Source: an uncultured Cryomorphaceae bacterium
GTDB lineage: Bacteria > Bacteroidota > Bacteroidia > Flavobacteriales > Schleiferiaceae
Direction: 5' to 3'
Assembly: GCA_937120475.1 (NCBI GenBank)
Contig: CAKZJV010000007.1
Location: 2,496,068-2,560,067 of the forward strand
DNA: 64,000 nt
In this document: positions 52,710-61,617 of the stretch, piece by piece
Numbering within the stretch: position 1 is the stretch's first letter
Layout of the letters: each line of letters starts with the position of its first letter
Position numbers and translations under genes: made by a program
The notes under the pieces: generated by a model
Databases searched by the model: none
What the model was told of the DNA's origin: nothing
The model's input: only the letters and a program-made list of their open reading frames with translations

Positions 52710-54212
52710 TTAATGATGTTGCGGCATGGCTTCCAGAACCTGATCCAGGTTTACGTTTAAACCTTCGGCAACTCTGCGGCCCAGTTCCTCATCAGCCCGG
52801 AACCAGTGGCACAACTGGCGGTTGGTGATCTCCGCTTTTTTCTCACCTTCTATACCACTCATGGCACCCACAATATTATTCACTAAATGGGTTTTGGCTT
52901 CATCGTCCATTACATCGCGGTACAATTTACCAGGCTGGCTGTAATGATCATTGTCGCCTATTTTAGAGTTGCGGTCGTACCAATCAGCAATGTGGCTGTC
53001 CAGCTCATCGCTGGGTTCCGCGTAGCTTTGATCCACTTCAATGTCGTCAAAACTATTGGGGTAGTAATTGGGCTTGCGGCCTTGGTTTCCATCTATGCGC
53101 ATAGAACCATCGCGCTGGTAATTATTTACGGCAAAAGGACAACGGTTTACCGGTATTTGCTCATAATTGGCACCCAAACGGTAGCGGTGCGCATCGGGAT
53201 AGGAGAGTAAACGGCCCTGCAGCATTTTATCGGGCGAATAACCTAAACCATCTACCACATGAGCCGGTGCAAAGGCCGATTGTTCCACATCCTGGAAATA
53301 ATTATCGGCATTTTTATTAAGCTCCATTACGCCTACATCAATCAGCGGAAAATCTCCGTGCGGCCATATTTTGGTGAGGTCAAAAGGGTTAAAATCCACC
53401 TCTTTCGCCTGCTTGGGGGTCATCACCTGTATCTTCACGTTCCATTTTGGATAGTCGCCCTTTTCAATGTGTTCGATGAGGTCGCGTTGCGAAAAGTCCA
53501 TATCCCTGGCTTTCATTTGAGCGGCTTCTTCATCGGTAAAGTTTTTAATGCCCTGGTCCGTTTTGAAGTGATATTTCACGTAAACCTTCTCCCCCTTATC
53601 ATTAATCATGGAAAAAGTGTGGCTGCCGTATCCGTTCATGTGGCGATATCCGTAAGGAGTTCCACGGTCACTCATCAGTATCATTACCTGGTGCAATGAT
53701 TCGGGGTTTAGTGACCAGTAATCCCACATCATGGTGGGGGACTTCATATTGGTAAAAGGATCTCGCTTTTGGGTATGGATAAAGTCACCGAACTTTTTAG
53801 GGTCTTTTACAAAAAACACGGGCGTATTGTTACCCACCATGTCCCAGTTGCCGTCTTCGGTATAAAACTTAACGGCAAAACCTCTCGGGTCACGTTCGGT
53901 ATCGGCCGACCCTTTTTCACCACCTACGGTGGAGAAGCGGGCAAATACCTTGGTTTTCTTGCCAATCTTGCTGAAGAGTTTCGCGCGGGTATATCGGGAA
54001 ATGTCGTTAGTTACGGTAAAAGTCCCGAAGGCTCCCGAACCCTTAGCGTGCACTACTCTTTCCGGAATACGTTCCCGGTTAAAGTGTGCCATTTTTTCGT
54101 GAAGGATGTAATCTTCCAGGAGAATAGGTCCGCGTGGACCTACGGTTTTAGAATTCTCATTTTCTATATAAGGGCGACCTGAAGCGGTGGTGAGTTTTTT
54201 GTGATTTGCCAT
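52710..54212 (-). CDS. katA: monofunctional heme catalase
   Basis: 500 aa, clade-3-like small-subunit size. Distal-side His55 in 'RERIPERVVHAKGSGAFG' and Asn128 in 'GNWDMVGNNTPVFFV', the 'RFSTVGGEKGSADTERDPRGFAVKFYTEDGN' block and proximal Tyr337 in 'RLLSYPDAHRYRLG' are all present. It converts hydrogen peroxide to water and oxygen. Single gene with its own terminator; an OxyR-type site was not recognised. Confidence 0.95.
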   Translation of the reverse strand: MANHKKLTTASGRPYIENENSKTVGPRGPILLEDYILHEKMAHFNRERIPERVVHAKGSGAFGTFTVTNDISRYTRAKLFSKIGKKTKVFARFSTVGGEKGSADTERDPRGFAVKFYTEDGNWDMVGNNTPVFFVKDPKKFGDFIHTQKRDPFTNMKSPTMMWDYWSLNPESLHQVMILMSDRGTPYGYRHMNGYGSHTFSMINDKGEKVYVKYHFKTDQGIKNFTDEEAAQMKARDMDFSQRDLIEHIEKGDYPKWNVKIQVMTPKQAKEVDFNPFDLTKIWPHGDFPLIDVGVMELNKNADNYFQDVEQSAFAPAHVVDGLGYSPDKMLQGRLLSYPDAHRYRLGANYEQIPVNRCPFAVNNYQRDGSMRIDGNQGRKPNYYPNSFDDIEVDQSYAEPSDELDSHIADWYDRNSKIGDNDHYSQPGKLYRDVMDDEAKTHLVNNIVGAMSGIEGEKKAEITNRQLCHWFRADEELGRRVAEGLNVNLDQVLEAMPQHH

Positions 54213-54327
54213 GGTGAACAGTTTAGAAGTTGTATAAAAGTAACAAGTATCATCTAAGAAGTTCGATAAGCAAACCCTAAGGCCAATAGTCGAAAACTAT
54301 GCTAAAAAATAAAACGTAAGTCATTTT

Positions 54328-55005
54328 CTATCGGGTTAATCTAAAGCCCAGGTAAACGCTAACGCCCTTATTTTTGATCACCACTTCATCTTCCCGGTAG
54401 GAGGAGATATTAGCGAGGCCGTATTGGGCGTTAGCGCCCAAATTAAATCGACCTAAGTGTACTCCGCAACCCGCGCTGAGTCCATAATCCAGGGATCTTA
54501 AAAAATTTCTTTCCGGATCTCTGCCGATGGGTACTTCACGCTCTTCATAATACGTTTCTTTGCGAAATTCTGCCGTGGCCTTTTGATGTCCGGAGAGGGC
54601 CACCCCAAAATAGCCGCCTGCCAAAAGGTAAAAACGCCAATTGTTATGTGGAAAGGAAAACTTCATGTGCACCGGTGCTTCCAGGTAATGCAAATGCATT
54701 TGCTCTTGGTAATCGTAATTCTCCCGGCTAAAGATATCCCTTACTTCATCAATTTGATAGCCTTTTCTGGCGTACTGTATAGCGGTTTCGATACTGAAAT
54801 TTTCCCGTTTGGTGGTGAATTCGAGATCTACACCGGCTAGCAGTCCCGGGCTTAACTTATAGCTGCCGCTGTAAAGATGGTAATGGTCTTTTATGAACAT
54901 GGTGGAACTGTTCATACCGGCCCGGATACCTATTTTTTGGGCGGTAACGGAGGGATTACAAAAAGTAACTAATGCTCCAAAGATGAAAAACCTCAGAGGT
55001 GTCAT
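54328..55005 (-). CDS. small outer-membrane beta-barrel (PorT-like) protein
   Basis: 225 aa. Signal 'TPLRFFIFGALVTFCNPSVTAQ', then alternating strands beginning 'KIGIRAGMNSSTMFIKDHYHLY' and ending 'GVSVYLGFRLTR'. The length and start resemble the PorT-family / outer-membrane beta-barrel domain found in many Bacteroidota proteins. 'FSIETAIQYARKGYQID' and 'HYLEAPVHMKFSFP' are family-like. Specific function unknown. Confidence 0.8.
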   Translation of the reverse strand: MTPLRFFIFGALVTFCNPSVTAQKIGIRAGMNSSTMFIKDHYHLYSGSYKLSPGLLAGVDLEFTTKRENFSIETAIQYARKGYQIDEVRDIFSRENYDYQEQMHLHYLEAPVHMKFSFPHNNWRFYLLAGGYFGVALSGHQKATAEFRKETYYEEREVPIGRDPERNFLRSLDYGLSAGCGVHLGRFNLGANAQYGLANISSYREDEVVIKNKGVSVYLGFRLTR

Positions 55006-55105
55006 GAATAAACGCGGTTAAGGTTGAAGTATAATTTTTTCTGGGCGCAAAGAAACTACAATTGCGCAGCCTGGGGAAAGAAATGAAGTGCTTTTTTACC
55101 GGAGC

Positions 55106-56701
55106 TTAGCCACCAAATTGTTCCAGCAGCAAATGAAGGTCGGCCAGTGTATTGGCCTCTTTTACAGGCTTATCCTGTCGCCATCGCTTCATACGCGGAA
55201 AGCGTAACGCCACTCCTGACTTGTGTCTCTTGGATTTTTGGATGCCTTCGAAGGCAATTTCAAACACCAGTTCCGGCTTTACGCTGCGCACCGGCCCGAA
55301 ACGTTCTACCGTATTGCGTTTTACAAAAGCATCCACTTTCCGGAACTCGGCATCGGTAAGCCCGGAATAGGCTTTGGTGAAGGGAACCAATTCCTCACCC
55401 TTCCAAACGGCAAAAGTATAATCGGTGTACAGGTTGGCCCTGCGGCCATGGCCGCGCATAGCATAAATCATAACGGCATCAATGGTGAGCGGTTCCACCT
55501 TCCATTTCCACCAATCGCCTTTTTTGCGCCCTACCTGGTAAGTGCCCTGCTTATGCTTTAGCATTATCCCCTCCGACTGTATTTCCCGGGACCGTGAGCG
55601 GATATCGGCCAGCTCCTCCCAGCTTTGAAAAGAAACCGTTTCGCTCAGTTGCAAAAGCGGGTTTCCCGGAATGCCGTTGTAAAGCTCTTCCAACCGTTGC
55701 CGCCTTTCGGCTTGTGGCTTTTGCCGCAGGTCTTTTCCTTCCCACTCCAGCAGGTCGTACAAACGCATTACCACCGGGGCTTTTTTAAGGATGGAGGCCG
55801 TTACGTTTTTCCGCCCGATCCGCGTTTGTAATTCCTGGAAACCGAGAATTTTTCCGTCTTTAAAGGGTAAAATTTCACCATCCAGCACCGTTCCGTTGGG
55901 CAGCAGGCCGGGAGCCTGTTCAAATTCCGGGAATTTATCGGTAATCAATTCTTCCCCACGTGACCAGAGGTAATGCCGGTTACCCCGCACGATCAATTGC
56001 CCACGGATACCGTCCCATTTGTGCTCGGCCAGCCACTCGGTGGGTGAGCCAATATCTTCAGGCCCTTCATCAAGGGCATAGGCTAAATAAAAGGGATAGG
56101 GACGGCTTAGGTCGTCTTCTTTACTCTCTTCCAGTATGAGCTGGTCAAAACTCTGCCCGGCCGGACTCCAGTTACCCATTATACGGTGAGCCAATTCACT
56201 TTCGTCTTTGCCGGTATGATGGCTTAAAGCCCGTACCATCAGTTTTTGGGATAGCCCCACCCGGAACCCACCCATCATCAGTTTGTTGAATACAAACCTC
56301 TCAAAGTCGTCCAGTTGATTCCAGGCCTGCAGTACACGGTTTTTACGCTCTTCCGGCTCGCAATTTCCGAGTGCTAAAATGTAGTTCATCCAATGGGTAA
56401 GACTGTAATCGGAAGTACTCTGTGGTGGTGGCAATACCTTGGCAATGGTTTCGGCCAGGTCGCCTACAATGTGGTAGGTTTCCTCAAAAAGCCAGGCCGG
56501 AAGCCCCGATTGCTCCGTGCACCATTCGCGTAAATCGTTGCTGCGTACAGCCCGTTTAGGTCGTTTGCCGGAAAGTAGCCCGATGCACCAAACCTTATCG
56601 GCATCATCAGCCTTTTCAAAGTACTGAACCAGGGCCGCCACTTTGGCGTTGGTTTTATTGGTTTCGTCCAGATTCCGGAAAAGTGCGGAGAAATGCTTCA
56701 T
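55106..56701 (-). CDS. ATP-dependent DNA ligase (PdeM-associated type)
   Basis: 531 aa from ATG at 56701 ('MKHFSALFRNLDETNKTNAKVAALVQYF'), the usual start; the longer frame adds 13 residues. The N-terminal DNA-binding domain covers about 1-190. Adenylation motif I 'AEHKWDGIRGQL' (Lys adenylated), motif III 'VLDGEIL', IV 'SEGIMLK' and V 'GDWWKWKVEP' are followed by an OB-fold domain. It probably works in DNA repair beside the NAD-dependent replicative ligase, with pdeM. No Lhr helicase or exonuclease gene is adjacent. Confidence 0.92.
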   Translation of the reverse strand: MKHFSALFRNLDETNKTNAKVAALVQYFEKADDADKVWCIGLLSGKRPKRAVRSNDLREWCTEQSGLPAWLFEETYHIVGDLAETIAKVLPPPQSTSDYSLTHWMNYILALGNCEPEERKNRVLQAWNQLDDFERFVFNKLMMGGFRVGLSQKLMVRALSHHTGKDESELAHRIMGNWSPAGQSFDQLILEESKEDDLSRPYPFYLAYALDEGPEDIGSPTEWLAEHKWDGIRGQLIVRGNRHYLWSRGEELITDKFPEFEQAPGLLPNGTVLDGEILPFKDGKILGFQELQTRIGRKNVTASILKKAPVVMRLYDLLEWEGKDLRQKPQAERRQRLEELYNGIPGNPLLQLSETVSFQSWEELADIRSRSREIQSEGIMLKHKQGTYQVGRKKGDWWKWKVEPLTIDAVMIYAMRGHGRRANLYTDYTFAVWKGEELVPFTKAYSGLTDAEFRKVDAFVKRNTVERFGPVRSVKPELVFEIAFEGIQKSKRHKSGVALRFPRMKRWRQDKPVKEANTLADLHLLLEQFGG

Positions 56702-56833
56702 TCCAAATTTAAAGGTAATCCGTGTTAATTTGTTCTCCACCCACGCCAGTCATCTTATATATTTGATTATTCGGAAAATAAGCGAAGCCGCATCTTTGGG
56801 TTTTCTTTTACATCTTGCAGTATTCCTAAACGT

Positions 56834-57592
56834 ATGAGCAGGCCAATTAAAGTTTTTATTGTTGATGACGAGCCCAAAGCGGTGGATACCCTTAAAAAGG
56901 CTTTGCAAACTTTTATTGAGGGAGTTGAAGTAGTGGGGCAGGCCAACGGTTTAGAGGAAGCCTACCAGGGGATATTGGCCAGCCGCCCTGAGCTGGTTTT
57001 CCTCGACATTGAAATGGGCAATGAAAGCGGTTTTCAATTGCTGGAAAAATTTGAACGGGTTTACTTTCAGGTAGTTTTTATTACCGCCCATGAAGAGTTT
57101 GCCCTTAAAGCCATTAAGTTTTCGGCTCTGGACTATATTATTAAACCGGCCAGCATAAGTGAGCTGAAGGCCAGCTTGCAAAAGGTGCAGCAGGGGCAGA
57201 TGGAAGGACAGGAGAATATGAAGGTACAGCACATGTTCAGCAACTTTGTTTCCAAGGATAAACGCGAACATAAAATTACCCTGGCCGTATCAGAAGGTTA
57301 CGAATTTATTAAGGTAGATGATATACTTTACCTGCGGGCGGACGGTAGCTACACCGATTTTTTCCTCAAAGGAGGTACGCAGCTCACCACCTCTAAAAAC
57401 CTGAAATTTTTTGAAGGCCTGCTGGAAGGCTACGGCTTTTATCGCATACATAACTCCACCATCATCAACCTCAAATACATCAAACGCTTCAACCGGGGTT
57501 CCGGAGGCTATATTGTTATGGAAGACAATACCGAATACAGCATCTCCAAGAGCCGGAAGGAAGAGTTTATGGAAATGTTGGCCCTGAGGTAA
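56834..57592 (+). CDS. LytTR-family response regulator
   Basis: 252 aa. Receiver domain with D11/D12, phospho-Asp58 in 'LVFLDIEMGNESG' and K in 'YIIKPA'. The LytTR domain lies at about 150-250 ('RADGSYTDFFLKGG', 'FYRIHNSTIINLKYI'). It is upstream of its likely partner kinase by 90 nt, the reverse of the pair at 1469-5246. Divergent from the DNA ligase gene. Confidence 0.93.
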   Translation: MSRPIKVFIVDDEPKAVDTLKKALQTFIEGVEVVGQANGLEEAYQGILASRPELVFLDIEMGNESGFQLLEKFERVYFQVVFITAHEEFALKAIKFSALDYIIKPASISELKASLQKVQQGQMEGQENMKVQHMFSNFVSKDKREHKITLAVSEGYEFIKVDDILYLRADGSYTDFFLKGGTQLTTSKNLKFFEGLLEGYGFYRIHNSTIINLKYIKRFNRGSGGYIVMEDNTEYSISKSRKEEFMEMLALR

Positions 57593-57682
57593 GCCTTTAG
57601 CCAAAAGGGGCATCGGTATTCCCAAACGGTTCATCTACAAAGTGGGTCCCCCGGGTTTTGGATAATGTAGTTTCTTTAAGGT

Positions 57683-59524
57683 GTGAATAAATCAGGTGCT
57701 TTCATAGTCTTATTACTGGCATGCTTGCTACAGCTAACGCAAACACGGGCCCAAAACCAGGAAGAAAAAATGGACAGCCTTTTGCGTAGGGCCAGCCTTG
57801 AGAAGGACCCGGTGGACCGGGGTGATATTCTGCTCACCTATGCCCAGTATCTTGCTGCAGGCTCTACGGATGAGGCTTTGAGCTTTACGGATTCTCTAAT
57901 GGAGATATACCGTGAAGGCGGAGATACCATCAACTGGGCTCGCGCCCTCTCCATGAAGGCCTGGTTCCTCAACTTCCAGTCGCGTTACCAGGAAGCCATT
58001 AAAGAAGGGCACAGGGCACTGCGTGCTCAAAAATCTATTGGAGATACTCTTGGTGCCGCCAGTACCCTCAACCGTATCGGGGTTTCCTACCTGTACTTCA
58101 AAAGGTATGATGATGCCCACACCTACCTGGAAAAGGCCCTGGAAACCTTTACTAAATACAAGGATACGGCCCGTATGGATGTGATTCTGAACAATTTGGG
58201 GGTGGTTTGCTCCGAACAGTCCAGGGAACGTGAAGCCATTGAATATTACCAACGCTCATTACAGTTGCGATTAAACGTCGGGAATTACCATTGGATAGCC
58301 TATTCCTACAGCAATATAGGAGACTCCTACAAGGCTCTTGGAAACCTGGACAGCGCAAAATATTACCTGTTAAAATCGGTAGAGACTTTTAAAACCAAAA
58401 GTTCCCATAAAAGCGTTCCGGCCCTGGTGGCGGTGGGTGTAAGCGAGCTGTATTATTTGCTGGGCGACTATGAAGAAGCGCTGCCGTGGGGTGAAAAAGC
58501 CCTGCAGGAAGCTCAGCAGATAAATCACCGGGAAGTAGTATTGATGGCCCGGAAGATACTGAGCGAAACCCTTTTTGAAATGGGCCGTTTTGAACAGGCC
58601 TATTTGATGAATAAAGCTTACCAGGAATTGCAAACCGAGCTCGATAGTGCCAATAATTTTGCCCAGGTAGCTGAAATTGAAGCCCGGTATAAAAATGCGG
58701 AGAAGGAGGCGGAAATAGCCCGTTTGCAATCGGCAAACCTGAAAGCTCAAAACAAGGCTCAAAGGCTATGGATTATGGTTTTGGTAACGCTTGTAGTGGC
58801 GGGGCTGATTGTATTTTTAATCGTGATCTGGTATCAAAAAAAGCTGCAACGGAATGCGCTTGAACAATCGGAATTAAAAGCCCGGCTTTCCGAAATACGT
58901 ATGCTGGCCTTACGGTCGCAAATGAACCCGCATTTTATTTTCAATTGCATTAACACTACCCAGAATTTTGTGCTGAACTCCGATAAGAAGGCCGCCTACG
59001 AATACCTTTCAAATTTTGCGCGCCTGCTGCGTATGGTGTTGGAGAATTCCGGAAAAAACAAGGTGCCCCTGGAAGATGAAATAGAGCAGATAAGGCTATA
59101 CATAGAGTTGGAAAGCATACGTTTTGAGGGCAAATTTGAGTACAGCATTGAGCTGACACCGGAACTGGAAAACGGGGTGTTTGAAATACCGGGAATGGTT
59201 TTACAGCCCATTGTGGAAAATGCCATACTCCACGGCTTATTAAACCGTAAGGATGACAAAGGGAAACTGAACATTCGGCTAACGGTGGAGGAGGACCGTA
59301 TTCATTGCGAAGTGCGGGATAACGGTGTGGGGCGGGTAGCGGCCAGCCGTATTAAAAGCCGGAAAGAAGAACACTACCGTTCCACCGCCATACCCAACAT
59401 CCGTGAACGACTGGAAATACTTCAGCAGGAAAGCGACCCTATGCTTAATCTGGAGATAGAGGACCTGGCTCAAGATGGTAAGCCAAGTGGTACAGCCGTA
59501 CATCTTTGGTTGCCGTATTCCTGA
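57683..59524 (+). CDS. TPR sensor histidine kinase (LytS/His_kinase type)
   Basis: 613 aa with a GTG start at 57683 that opens signal 'NKSGAFIVLLLACLLQLTQTRAQ'. TPRs span about 35-330 ('AASTLNRIGVSYLYFKRYDDAHTYLEKALETF', 'IAYSYSNIGDSYKALGNLDSAKYYLLKSVETF'), followed by a coiled coil. One membrane helix (about 353-375) leads to His_kinase with H-box 'RSQMNPHFIFNCINTTQNFVL', then HATPase ('ENAILHGLLN', 'DNGVGRVAA'). It signals through the LytTR regulator upstream. The TPR domain should face the periplasm. Confidence 0.9.
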   Translation: MNKSGAFIVLLLACLLQLTQTRAQNQEEKMDSLLRRASLEKDPVDRGDILLTYAQYLAAGSTDEALSFTDSLMEIYREGGDTINWARALSMKAWFLNFQSRYQEAIKEGHRALRAQKSIGDTLGAASTLNRIGVSYLYFKRYDDAHTYLEKALETFTKYKDTARMDVILNNLGVVCSEQSREREAIEYYQRSLQLRLNVGNYHWIAYSYSNIGDSYKALGNLDSAKYYLLKSVETFKTKSSHKSVPALVAVGVSELYYLLGDYEEALPWGEKALQEAQQINHREVVLMARKILSETLFEMGRFEQAYLMNKAYQELQTELDSANNFAQVAEIEARYKNAEKEAEIARLQSANLKAQNKAQRLWIMVLVTLVVAGLIVFLIVIWYQKKLQRNALEQSELKARLSEIRMLALRSQMNPHFIFNCINTTQNFVLNSDKKAAYEYLSNFARLLRMVLENSGKNKVPLEDEIEQIRLYIELESIRFEGKFEYSIELTPELENGVFEIPGMVLQPIVENAILHGLLNRKDDKGKLNIRLTVEEDRIHCEVRDNGVGRVAASRIKSRKEEHYRSTAIPNIRERLEILQQESDPMLNLEIEDLAQDGKPSGTAVHLWLPYS

Positions 59525-59647
59525 AAACCAAAAACAAACCGGCCCTGGTAAACTATTAGTTGAAACCGGCCATTGGTAAAAATCACCACTTTCTTCTTTA
59601 ATAGGCTTACTAGTTTTACACTGAACATAAAAATTCACCCTAATCCT

Positions 59648-61561
59648 ATGAAAAAGAAAAGTACACTCTTTATTGCCTTAATAACACTGGCCATGGCGGC
59701 CCCGGCTTTTTCCCAGCAAACCGGTAGCTTTAATAAGCAGATTACCATTAACGGGCAAAACCGCACTTTAGCTTGTTATGTGCCTACTAACTATAACCCC
59801 GCTGTAGCTTACCGCCTGATGATCGGCCTGCACGGCCTGGGTGATAATGCCGGAGCCTATCGCAATGCGCTGATCAACTCCTTTAACTGGGATGCTAATT
59901 TCCCGAATACCATTTTTGTTTTTCCAGATGGAGGGACCGATGCCAACCGTGATTTTTACGTTCCGCAAGGGGATGAGGTAATCATAGATTCTGCGCGTCA
60001 GTTTGCCATGAGTAACTACAACATTGATAGCAACTTTGTGGTATTACAGGGCTTTTCCCTGGGCGGCCGGAGTGCTATTAAATATGGTTTGGACCACCCT
60101 ACGGAGTTTAAGGGGCTTTTACTCAACACCCCGGCTTTTCAGGGTAAAAGCGATTGGAATAATGATCCGGTGGCCAGTCTCAATTTCAATTATGCCAATG
60201 CCAGCCAGGTTCCCATTTACCTCGTTGTGGGCGATCAGGATCTGTTGTACTATGAAATTATGAAAGGCGCGGTAAAAAAGCTGAAGCGCAATAATGCAGT
60301 TTTAAACCATATTGATGTGGCCGGCCTTGGACATAGCATACCCGATAGTGCTACTATGGTCGCGGGTTTTGAATTTTTTGAATCTCCGGAGGTGGCTGAT
60401 TTTGACGTGGATATTTTTGACACCGAGGTTCCCGGGCAAACCTGTTCCGCTAATCTCGGGCCGGGCTGTTATATCCGTAACCGGGGAGCTGCGCCAATAA
60501 CATCGGTAGAAATTGATTACCAGTTTGCCGGAACGAACGGAACCTACACCTGGGCGGGTAATTTAGCTTCCTACGAGCACGCATTGGTTACCCTGCCTTC
60601 CACACCAACCGCCAACGGCCAACAAACATTACAGCTTAGCGTTGGGATGGTAAACGGCTCTGAAACGGATACGGTGACTTATAACAATACTCTTTCTGAT
60701 ACGGTAGAAGTGGATTTGGTAGCAGAAGCCACACCCCTGAGCGAAGGTTTTGAAAACGGTGCCTCAGGTTGGGTTGTGGAAAACACAGAAACTCTTTTTC
60801 AATGGTTTACGGATAGTGATGTAAAAAGAAGCGGGGATTTTTCCATCGCCAACTTCAACACCATTTTATTCTTTTACACGCGGGGTAACGAAGAAAGTTT
60901 TACTTCCCCTGTGCTGGACCTGTCACAATCCACCGGCACTTGGTTGAGTTTTGACGTGGCCTACAATTATCATAAATACACGCCTCCCTATGTGGCTTTT
61001 GATACCATTTTTGCGGATACACTGGAGGTGGAAATTTCCACCGATTGCGGCCAAAGCTGGCAAAGTGTTTACAAGAAAGGGGGTAGTGAACTGGCTACCG
61101 CTCCTAACCCAATATTAAACCCCTTAAACCTTAACATGGTTTTCTTTACGCCCAGGGATAGTACCGAGTGGCGCACCGACTCTATTAGCCTTATGGCTTA
61201 TGACCAGGAACCCGAGGCTATGCTTCGCTTTAAATACATTTCCGGCAATGGCGGTTCTATCAACCTGGATAATATCAGCATAAACGGGCAACGCATAGGT
61301 TTAGCTGAAAATTCGCAAGATGTTTTTGAAGTGTATCCCAACCCGGCCCGGGACTACCTGCGAATCAAGTCAGGCGATGAGGAGATTAACGCCATCAGAA
61401 TATGGGACCTTAGCGGTAACCTTGTGTTGGAAGATGGAGGGTCGCTAGGTGAAAATAGCGAAAAGCAGATGGATGTAAGCCACCTGCCACCCGGCCTGTA
61501 CCAACTGGAGGTGGAAGCTGGACGGCAAAGAGGAGTAAGCAAATTGATGATTACCAAATAA
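59648..61561 (+). CDS. secreted alpha/beta hydrolase (LpqC/PHB depolymerase-like) with T9SS domain
   Basis: 637 aa from ATG at 59648 with signal 'KKKSTLFIALITLAMAAPAFS'; the longer frame from 59573 has no signal at its start. The hydrolase domain has nucleophile Ser137 in 'VLQGFSLGGRSAIKYG', Asp198 in 'LVVGDQDLLYY' and His229 in 'VAGLGHSIPDS', with oxyanion-type 'LMIGLHGLGDN'. CARDB-like and MAM-like beta domains follow ('LSEGFENGASGWVVEN'). A T9SS sorting domain 'VYPNPARDYLRIKSG' ends it. It probably hydrolyses an ester of a polymer or feruloyl-type substrate outside the cell. Confidence 0.85.
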   Translation: MKKKSTLFIALITLAMAAPAFSQQTGSFNKQITINGQNRTLACYVPTNYNPAVAYRLMIGLHGLGDNAGAYRNALINSFNWDANFPNTIFVFPDGGTDANRDFYVPQGDEVIIDSARQFAMSNYNIDSNFVVLQGFSLGGRSAIKYGLDHPTEFKGLLLNTPAFQGKSDWNNDPVASLNFNYANASQVPIYLVVGDQDLLYYEIMKGAVKKLKRNNAVLNHIDVAGLGHSIPDSATMVAGFEFFESPEVADFDVDIFDTEVPGQTCSANLGPGCYIRNRGAAPITSVEIDYQFAGTNGTYTWAGNLASYEHALVTLPSTPTANGQQTLQLSVGMVNGSETDTVTYNNTLSDTVEVDLVAEATPLSEGFENGASGWVVENTETLFQWFTDSDVKRSGDFSIANFNTILFFYTRGNEESFTSPVLDLSQSTGTWLSFDVAYNYHKYTPPYVAFDTIFADTLEVEISTDCGQSWQSVYKKGGSELATAPNPILNPLNLNMVFFTPRDSTEWRTDSISLMAYDQEPEAMLRFKYISGNGGSINLDNISINGQRIGLAENSQDVFEVYPNPARDYLRIKSGDEEINAIRIWDLSGNLVLEDGGSLGENSEKQMDVSHLPPGLYQLEVEAGRQRGVSKLMITK

Positions 61562-61565
61562 CAAG

Positions 61566-61596
61566 AAAGCCCCCGAGTATTCGGGGGCTTTTTATT
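61566..61596. terminator. terminator between convergent genes
   Basis: AAAGCCCCCGA and TCGGGGGCTTT form a perfect 11-bp stem with loop GTAT, followed by TTTATTTTT. It serves the hydrolase gene (+) and possibly the convergent gene. Confidence 0.9.
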
Positions 61597-61617
61597 TTTC
61601 GCCTTGGGCCAGAGAGC

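Noticed and set aside
59536-59570. Direct repeat AAACCGGCC before the hydrolase gene
   Set aside because: Nine bases twice in 26 bp is weak, with no associated element.
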